Source: an uncultured Muribaculaceae bacterium (GTDB lineage Bacteria; Bacteroidota; Bacteroidia; Bacteroidales; Muribaculaceae). From it: 11,706 nucleotides of DNA. Location of the stretch: NCBI GenBank assembly GCA_910577355.1, contig CAJTMY010000054.1, positions 1 to 11,706 of the forward strand, written 5' to 3'. Of this stretch, positions 5,526-11,706 are shown piece by piece. The notes under the pieces were generated by a model. The model saw only the letters and a program-made list of their open reading frames with translations. It had not been told where the DNA came from and did no database searches. The position numbers and the translations under genes are program-made. Within the stretch, counting starts at the first letter, position 1, and each line of letters starts with the position of its first letter.

Positions 5526-6671
5526 ATGAAACGTATAGCCGTATTAGGCTCCACCGGCTCGATAGGCACGCAGACACTCGATATCATAGGCCGTCACCAC
5601 GACCGTTTCCGCGCCACTGTACTGGTGGCCGGCAGCCGTGTGGACGATCTGATAGAGCAGGCGCTGCGCTTCCGGCCGGAACTGGCCATCATAGCCCGCG
5701 ACGATCTGTATCCGCGGCTGCGCGAGGCGTTGGCTCCCGCCGGCATAGCGACCGCCTCGGGCGAGCAGGCTGTGTGCGACGCCATGGGAGCGCCGTTTGT
5801 CGACATGGTAGTGACAGCAACCGTGGGTTATTCCGGCTTGGCTCCCACCATCGCTGCCATCCGTGCCGGCAAGGACATAGCCCTTGCCAACAAAGAGACC
5901 ATGGTGGTGGCCGGCAGCTATGTCACAGGCCTGCTGGCGGCATCGCCCTCACAGGTATATCCCGTCGACTCGGAGCACTCGGCCATATACCAATGTCTGC
6001 GTGGCGAGGACAGGGAATCTGTGAAACGGCTCATAATCACGGCATCGGGCGGCCCTTTCCGCACATGGAGCAAGGAGCGCATCGCCAAGGCGACCGCAGC
6101 CGACGCCCTCCGCCATCCCAACTGGGACATGGGGGCCAAAATCACCATCGACTCGGCCACGATGGTCAACAAGGCTTTCGAGATAATAGAGGCCCGCTGG
6201 CTCTTCGGCATCGAGCCGCACCGCATATCGGCCATCGTGCATCCGCAGTCGATAATTCACTCGATGGTGGAATTCCGCGACGGTGCGATAAAAGCCCAGA
6301 TGGGAGTGCCAGAGATGACACTGCCCATAGCATATGCCCTCGGCGAGACAGAGCGTATGGCCGATGTGAGCGATTTCTGCTCCCTTGCCGCTCACAACAG
6401 TCTCACATTCGAGGAGCCCGACACAGAACGCTTCCCGGCACTGGGGCTGGCACATATGGCACTCGAACGCGGCGGCAACGTGGCCTGCACCATCAACGCG
6501 GCCAACGAAGTGGCTGTGGCCGAATTTCTGCGCGGCGGCATAGGCTTCAATGATATCTACCGCATTATCACAGGCACTGTAGAACGTACTCCATATATCG
6601 CAGACCCTTCTTACGACGACTACGTGGCCACGAATGCCGAGGCACGGCGTATCGCGGCTGAATCTGTTTAA
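5526..6671 (+). CDS. dxr: 1-deoxy-D-xylulose-5-phosphate reductoisomerase
   Basis: A cytosolic enzyme of the MEP isoprenoid pathway: it isomerises and reduces DXP to 2-C-methyl-D-erythritol 4-phosphate with NADPH and a divalent metal. At 381 residues it is near the family norm. Visible features are the NADPH loop GSTGSIG (8-14), ANKETMV (121-127), metal ligands D148 and E150 in VDSEH, substrate-binding TASGGPF (172-178), HPNWDMG (198-204), and NKAFEIIEARW (215-225), where E219 matches the third metal ligand of the E. coli enzyme (E231). All residues expected for activity, and hence for the fosmidomycin-binding site, seem intact. The product leads to undecaprenyl phosphate, the wall and O-antigen carrier lipid, and to menaquinone. 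Gene name synonym: ispC. Confidence 0.97.
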   Translation: MKRIAVLGSTGSIGTQTLDIIGRHHDRFRATVLVAGSRVDDLIEQALRFRPELAIIARDDLYPRLREALAPAGIATASGEQAVCDAMGAPFVDMVVTATVGYSGLAPTIAAIRAGKDIALANKETMVVAGSYVTGLLAASPSQVYPVDSEHSAIYQCLRGEDRESVKRLIITASGGPFRTWSKERIAKATAADALRHPNWDMGAKITIDSATMVNKAFEIIEARWLFGIEPHRISAIVHPQSIIHSMVEFRDGAIKAQMGVPEMTLPIAYALGETERMADVSDFCSLAAHNSLTFEEPDTERFPALGLAHMALERGGNVACTINAANEVAVAEFLRGGIGFNDIYRIITGTVERTPYIADPSYDDYVATNAEARRIAAESV

Positions 6672-6694
6672 CAAATAACCGCAAACAAAATAAT

Positions 6695-8122
6695 TTGGAA
6701 TCATTTCTCATAAAGGCACTTCAGCTCATAGTAGCGCTGATACTGCTGGTCACCGTGCACGAGTTCGGGCATTATATCTTTGCCCGCATATTCGGCATCA
6801 AGGTGAACCGTTTCTACCTTTTTTTCAATCCGGGATTCTCATTGCTCAAATACAACCCGATGAAAGGCACTCTGCAGCTGCTGAGCAAAAGCGACGACAG
6901 CGCGGCGGCCACATTCCGGGTATCGCGTCCGCGCACGCCACGACCCGACGGCAAGCCTACATGGCGCGATACCGTATACGGCCTGGGCTGGCTGCCGCTC
7001 GGCGGATACTGCGATATAGCCGGCATGATCGACGAGACCAAAAGCGCCAAAGACCTCGCATCCGAGCCGCAGCCGTGGGAGTTCCGCTCCAAAGCGGCAT
7101 GGAAACGCCTGCTTGTGATGGTGGCCGGTGTATTGTTCAACTTTCTGCTCGCCATCGCGATCTATATCGGAATAGCGCTCCATTGGGGCGACCGCGTGGT
7201 GCCATATCAGGCCATGACCGAGGGTATGGACTTCTCGCAGCCGATGCTCGACGCAGGCTTCCGCAACGGCGACGTGATATTGCAGATCGACGGCCGTGAG
7301 ATCGACCCGCGGGAGATGTCGACCGCATGGGATATGATACAGCCGGGCACACGCGTGAGCGTATTGCGCGACCATCGCGACACCGTGACCATCGTTACCG
7401 ACCGCAAGCTGCTCGACCGCCTTGTAGAGGCCAACGCATCGTATATGACCATCCGTGTCCCCGTAATGGTGAGTCAGGTGGTAGGCGGCGAGGGCGCTGC
7501 ACGCGCCGGTCTTATGGAGGGCGACCGCATATTGGCCGTGGCATCCGACACCACCCCCACCCTTACGGAATTCTTCCCGGCACTGTCCAAAAACACATCA
7601 AAAACCGTCGATATGCTGATAGAACGCGACGGAGCGACCGCAACGATGCCCGTGGAGATAAACAGCGACGGCAAGATAGGCATACAGCTCACATCGCCCG
7701 ACAAGATATTTGATGTGACCGACATACAGTACAGCTTTCTTGAGGCCATTCCACGCGGCTGGCACAACGGCGTGAATCAGCTCACCACGTATGTTTCATC
7801 GCTCAAGCTGCTGTTCACCAAGCAGGGTGCACAGAGCGTAGGCGGATTCGGCACGTTGGGCAGTCTGTTTCCGAACCAATGGAACTGGTATTCGTTCTGG
7901 CAGATAGCCGCATTCCTGTCGGTGATACTGGCATTCATGAACATAATTCCGATTCCGGCGCTCGACGGCGGCTACACATTGTTCCTGCTCATCGAGATAG
8001 TGACCCGCCACAAACCGAGCGAGCGCTTCATCGAGATCGCCAACATGATAGGCATGGGCTTCCTGCTGCTGCTGCTCGTCTATGCCAACCTTAACGATGT
8101 ATACAGATTAGTACTCAAATAA
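6695..8122 (+). CDS. rseP: RseP-type site-2 intramembrane zinc protease (M50)
   Basis: A 475-residue inner-membrane metalloprotease. HEFGH (22-26) in the first membrane helix supplies the zinc histidines and catalytic Glu, and NIIPIPALDGG (416-426) supplies the third ligand, D424. Four membrane segments are seen (about 3-21, 139-162, 398-414, 449-466) with two periplasmic PDZ domains between them (about 165-235 and 262-335). The conserved YGLGWLPLGGY block precedes the second helix. Family members cleave membrane-bound anti-sigma factors and remnant signal peptides; the substrate here is unknown. The start is TTG 6695: no ATG lies nearby, and the resulting N-terminus (MESFLIKALQL) matches that of related proteins as I remember them. 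It lies 23 nt after dxr. Confidence 0.94.
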   Translation: MESFLIKALQLIVALILLVTVHEFGHYIFARIFGIKVNRFYLFFNPGFSLLKYNPMKGTLQLLSKSDDSAAATFRVSRPRTPRPDGKPTWRDTVYGLGWLPLGGYCDIAGMIDETKSAKDLASEPQPWEFRSKAAWKRLLVMVAGVLFNFLLAIAIYIGIALHWGDRVVPYQAMTEGMDFSQPMLDAGFRNGDVILQIDGREIDPREMSTAWDMIQPGTRVSVLRDHRDTVTIVTDRKLLDRLVEANASYMTIRVPVMVSQVVGGEGAARAGLMEGDRILAVASDTTPTLTEFFPALSKNTSKTVDMLIERDGATATMPVEINSDGKIGIQLTSPDKIFDVTDIQYSFLEAIPRGWHNGVNQLTTYVSSLKLLFTKQGAQSVGGFGTLGSLFPNQWNWYSFWQIAAFLSVILAFMNIIPIPALDGGYTLFLLIEIVTRHKPSERFIEIANMIGMGFLLLLLVYANLNDVYRLVLK

Positions 8123-8130
8123 TCAAGCGC

Positions 8131-9321
8131 GTGTATAAGACTCTTACATTAAAACGAGGCAAGGAGGAATCGCTGCGGCGGTTCCATCCGTGGGTGTTCT
8201 CGGGCGCTCTTGTGTCGATGCCCGGACAGAACGACGATATCGAGGAGGGCGACATAGTGCGCGTCGAGGCATCGGACGGCACCCCTATGGGGGTTGGACA
8301 CTTCCAGATAGGCTCGATAGCGGTGCGCATGCTGTCGTTCGACGACATCGATATCACACCCGAATTCTATGGCGAGGCCCTGCGGCAGGCATGGCTCATG
8401 CGCAAGGCTCTGGGCCTGTGCCGCCCCGACAACACCGCATTCCGCCTGGTGCACGGCGAGGGCGACTTCCTGCCCGGGTTAGTAGTGGACATCTACGGCG
8501 ACACGGCAGTGCTGCAGGCCCACTCGCCGGGCATGCATTTCGCCCGCGAGATCATTGCCATGCAGCTCACACAGATCGAGGGGCTCGACATACGCAGCGT
8601 ATACTACAAGTCAGAGACCACACTGCCCTACAAGGCTCACCTCGACGCCACCAACGGCTACCTTATCGGACACTCCGAGTCGAGCGTGGCAGTCGAGAAC
8701 GGCCTTAAATTCAACATCGACTGGCTGCGCGGACAGAAGACCGGATTCTTTGTCGACCAGCGCGACAACCGCATGCTGCTCGAGCATTATAGCGCCGGGC
8801 GCCGTGTACTCAACATGTTCTGCTACACGGGCGGTTTTTCGGTGTATGCCATGCGCGGCGGCGCCGCACAGGTGCATTCGGTGGATTCATCGTCAAAGGC
8901 CGTGGCGCTCACCGACGCCAACATAGCCCTCAACTTCCCGGATGACAACCGCCACGAGGCATTCGCCGAGGATGCATTCAAATTTCTCGACAATACTGCC
9001 AAGGGCGCCTACGACCTTATCATCCTCGACCCGCCGGCCTTCGCCAAGCACCGCTCGGCCCTGCGCAACGCCCTGCGCGGATACCAGAAACTCAACGCCG
9101 CCGGCATAGCCAAGGTGGCTCCGGGCGGCATAGTGTTCACATTCTCGTGCTCGCAGGCCGTGAGCCGCGAACAATTCCGTCTGGCAGTGTTCTCGGCAGC
9201 CGCCCAGACCGGCCGCAAGGTGCGCATACTGCACCAGCTCACGCAGCCGGCCGACCATCCCGTCAACATCTACCATCCAGAGGGTGAATACCTCAAGGGA
9301 TTGGCACTATACGTAGAATAA
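8131..9321 (+). CDS. rlmI: RlmI-type class I rRNA (cytosine-C5) methyltransferase
   Basis: A 396-residue SAM-dependent methyltransferase of the RlmI/YccW family (23S rRNA m5C1962 in E. coli). The N-terminal PUA domain covers about 1-75 (HPWVFSGAL at 19-27). It is followed by an RlmI-like linker domain and a Rossmann methyltransferase domain (about 190-396) with the SAM motif FCYTGGFSVYA (230-240), acidic VDSSSKA (251-257), LDPPAFAK (299-306), and FSCSQ, whose Cys340 is the probable catalytic nucleophile. The full family length and all motifs are present. The exact target base is inferred from homology. The start is GTG 8131, 8 nt after the rseP stop; no ATG occurs before residue 30, which would remove the PUA core. 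It is cytoplasmic and probably co-transcribed with rseP. Confidence 0.9.
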   Translation: MYKTLTLKRGKEESLRRFHPWVFSGALVSMPGQNDDIEEGDIVRVEASDGTPMGVGHFQIGSIAVRMLSFDDIDITPEFYGEALRQAWLMRKALGLCRPDNTAFRLVHGEGDFLPGLVVDIYGDTAVLQAHSPGMHFAREIIAMQLTQIEGLDIRSVYYKSETTLPYKAHLDATNGYLIGHSESSVAVENGLKFNIDWLRGQKTGFFVDQRDNRMLLEHYSAGRRVLNMFCYTGGFSVYAMRGGAAQVHSVDSSSKAVALTDANIALNFPDDNRHEAFAEDAFKFLDNTAKGAYDLIILDPPAFAKHRSALRNALRGYQKLNAAGIAKVAPGGIVFTFSCSQAVSREQFRLAVFSAAAQTGRKVRILHQLTQPADHPVNIYHPEGEYLKGLALYVE

Positions 9322-9340
9322 ACCTCTCAATCACAACCAT

Positions 9341-11338
9341 ATGTCAACTTTCAAAACCGTGGCTCTGTCGGCCGTAGCGCTGACCGCCGCATATTCAGCT
9401 GCAATGGCACAGGACAAACCATTCGACTATCATGCCGACAATTTCGCCGACATCGAAGTGCTCCGCTATCAGGTGCCCGACTTCGAGTCGTTGTCGCTCA
9501 ATCAGAAACGCCTCGTGTATTATCTCACCGAAGCCGCCCTGTGGGGACGCGACATCCTGTGGGATCAGAATTACAAATACAATCTGGAGATACGCTCGTT
9601 GCTCGAGAACCTGTATCAGAACTACAAGGGCGACCGCACGTCGGCCGACTTCAAGGCTTTCGAGCAGTATGTGAAGCAGGTGGAATTTGCCAACGGCATC
9701 CATCATCACTATTCGATGGACAAATTCACCCCCGGCTTCACGCAGACATGGTTCGAAGAAGCAGTGGCCTCGACAGGCGCCAAACCCGTACGTGCCGAAA
9801 TCATCGCCGCGATCTTCGACCCGGCAGTGGATGCCAAACGCGCCAATCAGGCCGAAGGCGAAGATCTGATCCTCACATCGGCCAACAACTTCTACGAAGG
9901 CGTCACGCAGCAGGAGGTGGAAGACTACTACAACGCCCGCAAGAATCCGTCCGATCCCACCCCCGTATCCTACGGCCTCAACACCCGCGTGACCAAGAAA
10001 GACGGCAAGGTGACCGAGCAGACCTACAAGCTCGGCGGCCTGTACAGCGATGCCATCGCACATATCGTCGACAATCTCACCAAGGCCATGGCATATGCCG
10101 AGAACGACGCCCAGCGTCTCGTCATCGCACGCCTCATCGATTACTACACCACCGGCGATCTGGCCACATTCGACGACTATTCGATAAAATGGACCGAGGA
10201 CACCGCATCGCAGGTCGACTTCATCAACGGATTTATCGAAAGCTACGGCGACCCGCTGGGAATGACCGGCTCGTGGGAATCGATTGTTAATTTCAAGAAT
10301 ATCCCCGCAAGCCACCGCACCGAAGTACTGTCGACCAACGCGCAGTGGTTCGAGAACAACTCGCCCGTCGACCCGCGCTTCCGCAAGGAAGAAGTAAAAG
10401 GCGTATCGGCCAAAGTGATCACCGCCGCCATTCTGGCCGGCGACGCCTATCCCGCCACCCCTATCGGCATCAACCTGCCCAACGCCAACTGGATCCGTGC
10501 CGCCCACGGCTCCAAATCGGTGACACTCGAGAACATCACCCAGGCATACGACGAGGCATCGCACGGCAACGGCTTCAACGAGGAATTCGTGATCGACGCC
10601 CCCACCCGCGAGCTACTCGACAAATATCTGTTCATCACCGACAACCTGCACACCGATCTACACGAATGCCTCGGCCACGGCTCGGGACGCCTGCTGCCCG
10701 GCGTAGACCCAGATGCACTCAAAGCTCACGGCTCCACACTTGAGGAAGCACGCGCCGACCTCTTCGCACTCTACTATCTCGCCGATCCTAAACTGCTTGA
10801 ACTCGGACTGCTCGACAATCCCGACGCTTATAAAGCCGAGTACTACAAGTATATGCTCAACGGCCTCATGACACAGCTCATGCGCATCGAGCCGGGCAAG
10901 GACATCGAGGAGGCCCACATGCGCAACCGCCAGCTCATAGCCCGATGGGCATACGAGCACGGCAAAAAGGACAAAGTGGTGGAACTCGTGAAACGCGGCG
11001 GCAAAACCTATGTGAAGATCAACGACTACAATGCCCTGCGCGATCTGTTCGGACAGCTGCTCGGCGAGATACAGCGCATCAAGAGCGAGGGCGACTATGC
11101 AGCCGGCGCCGATCTCGTACAGAAATATGCAGTGAAGGTTGATCCCAAGCTGCATCAGGAAGTGCTCAAACGCTACTCCAAGCTCAACATCGCCCCCTAC
11201 AAGGGCTTCGTGAACCCCGTATACGAAGCCGTCTACGACGACAACGGCACCATCACCGACGTGAAAGTAACCTACGGCGAAGGCTACATGCCCCAGATGC
11301 TCCGCTACTCCAGAAACTACAACGGCCTCGGCAAATAA
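9341..11338 (+). CDS. Dipeptidyl peptidase III (M49), exported
   Basis: A 665-residue zinc exopeptidase of family M49, which removes dipeptides from the N-termini of short peptides. The zinc motif HECLGH is at 441-446 (ligands H441 and H446, catalytic E442) and the second motif EEARAD at 468-473 (ligand E469). This 23-residue spacing from H446 to E469 is the same as I recall for the Bacteroides thetaiotaomicron enzyme (H453 to E476). A signal peptide (1-23, cleavage after AMA) points to export to the periplasm, which is common in Bacteroidales members but unlike the cytosolic eukaryotic enzymes. It is the last gene of the operon, 19 nt after rlmI, and is followed by an intrinsic terminator. 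It may salvage peptides. Confidence 0.94.
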   Translation: MSTFKTVALSAVALTAAYSAAMAQDKPFDYHADNFADIEVLRYQVPDFESLSLNQKRLVYYLTEAALWGRDILWDQNYKYNLEIRSLLENLYQNYKGDRTSADFKAFEQYVKQVEFANGIHHHYSMDKFTPGFTQTWFEEAVASTGAKPVRAEIIAAIFDPAVDAKRANQAEGEDLILTSANNFYEGVTQQEVEDYYNARKNPSDPTPVSYGLNTRVTKKDGKVTEQTYKLGGLYSDAIAHIVDNLTKAMAYAENDAQRLVIARLIDYYTTGDLATFDDYSIKWTEDTASQVDFINGFIESYGDPLGMTGSWESIVNFKNIPASHRTEVLSTNAQWFENNSPVDPRFRKEEVKGVSAKVITAAILAGDAYPATPIGINLPNANWIRAAHGSKSVTLENITQAYDEASHGNGFNEEFVIDAPTRELLDKYLFITDNLHTDLHECLGHGSGRLLPGVDPDALKAHGSTLEEARADLFALYYLADPKLLELGLLDNPDAYKAEYYKYMLNGLMTQLMRIEPGKDIEEAHMRNRQLIARWAYEHGKKDKVVELVKRGGKTYVKINDYNALRDLFGQLLGEIQRIKSEGDYAAGADLVQKYAVKVDPKLHQEVLKRYSKLNIAPYKGFVNPVYEAVYDDNGTITDVKVTYGEGYMPQMLRYSRNYNGLGK

Positions 11339-11355
11339 ACACCCCACCCCGCACC

Positions 11356-11387
11356 AAGCCGCACCCACCCCGGATGCGGCTTTTTTT
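11356..11387 (+). terminator. Intrinsic terminator after DPP III
   Basis: A perfect 8-bp stem, AAGCCGCA (11356-11363) with TGCGGCTT (11375-11382), around an 11-nt C-rich loop, running into seven T residues (11381-11387). It starts 17 nt after the DPP III stop and is the only strong rho-independent terminator after the six-gene run, supporting one operon from 4208 to 11338. Confidence 0.85.
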
Positions 11388-11483
11388 GTGTATACCTATT
11401 GTTGATTTAATCTGCGAACTCAAAAAAATTCGCGTAATTCGTAGCCGATCCCAAAAACACAACGGTCACATCAAAAAGCGCTG

Positions 11484-11491
11484 TACCTTTG
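11484..11491 (+). promoter_or_regulatory. Bacteroidota -7 element before partial gene
   Basis: TACCTTTG fully matches TAnnTTTG and is followed by GCAGCGT-like sequence, as at the lrgA promoter (214-227). No TTTG is found at the -33 position, so an activator may be needed or the call may be wrong. The ATG of the next gene is only 7 nt downstream. Confidence 0.45.
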
Positions 11492-11498
11492 CAGCGTC

Positions 11499-11706
11499 AT
11501 GAAACACTACGCCCCCATCAACACCACCATCTACCTCCGCTCGTTCACCGCATGGTACGGGCGCGTCTACGGCGCCGACCGCGCCCGCTCCCTGCCCCGC
11601 AACCTCATCCTCGCCCTCGAGATGATGCGCCTTCGCAGCCCCCTGCGCTCAGTCCGCCTTCTGGTCCACGACCCGTCGGGCGCCACCGGCCCCCACCTGC
11701 TCGCCT
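11499..11706 (+). CDS. 5' end of an unrecognised gene (truncated by window)
   Basis: An open frame from ATG 11499 (MKHYAPINTTIYLRSFTAWY...) continues without a stop for 69 codons to the right edge. The visible part is Arg- and Leu-rich (for example ARSLPRNLILALEMMRLRSP), with no signal peptide and no domain I recognise. The codon third positions are strongly C/G-biased, consistent with a real reading frame, and a -7 promoter element lies directly upstream. It follows the operon terminator, so it begins a new transcription unit. No function is proposed. Confidence 0.6.
   Translation, partial: MKHYAPINTTIYLRSFTAWYGRVYGADRARSLPRNLILALEMMRLRSPLRSVRLLVHDPSGATGPHLLA

Noticed and set aside
9395..10564. 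Long minus-strand open frame antisense to dipeptidyl peptidase III (389 codons).
   Set aside because: It is a shadow of a GC-biased coding sequence with strong M49 evidence on the plus strand; the translation is Val/Gly-rich and unlike a folded protein.

Overview
The window looks like chromosomal DNA from a member of the Bacteroidales (Bacteroidota). The signs are: copies of the Bacteroidota -7 promoter element TAnnTTTG in front of gene starts, almost no Shine-Dalgarno sequences, a two-domain OmpA/Pgm6-7-type porin, a secreted M49 dipeptidyl peptidase III with the zinc-ligand spacing of the Bacteroides enzyme, and a LytM-like / dxr / rseP cluster of the kind I remember from Bacteroides. The fairly GC-rich coding DNA and its codon use would fit Muribaculaceae, but that family call is a guess. 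No tRNA, rRNA, CRISPR array, insertion sequence or phage gene was seen.

Layout. (1) 1-274: non-coding left edge with a hairpin terminator and a promoter/leader. (2) 275-1349: lrgA-lrgB pair, overlapping by 17 nt. (3) 1505-2755: a beta-lactamase/PBP-fold serine hydrolase, probably a lipoprotein, with its own promoter. (4) 2756-2825: a 32-bp-arm perfect inverted repeat that fills the gap between convergent genes. (5) 2826-4043, minus strand: OmpA-family outer-membrane protein. (6) 4044-4207: divergent promoter region with a palindrome over both -33 elements. (7) 4208-11338: a tightly packed plus-strand run of six genes: degenerate LytM/M23-like membrane protein, small lipoprotein, dxr (ispC), rseP-type M50 protease, rlmI-type rRNA methyltransferase, and secreted dipeptidyl peptidase III. 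It ends at a clear intrinsic terminator (11356-11387). (8) 11388-11706: an intergenic segment, a -7 promoter element and the first 69 codons of an unrecognised gene that runs off the right edge.

Functionally this is mostly an envelope neighbourhood. LrgA/LrgB are holin/antiholin-like membrane proteins. The hydrolase may act on peptidoglycan or esters. OmpA tethers the outer membrane to the wall. The LytM-like protein probably has a non-catalytic wall role. Dxr feeds the isoprenoid (undecaprenyl carrier) pathway, RseP does intramembrane proteolysis, and DPP III degrades peptides. I did not find a clearly new multi-gene system. The observations most worth following up are the loss of both metal-ligand motifs in the M23-like protein, three promoters placed so close to start codons that leaderless mRNAs are predicted, the long perfect inverted repeat between convergent genes, and an 18-nt motif (one mismatch) shared by the lrgA and ompA leaders.
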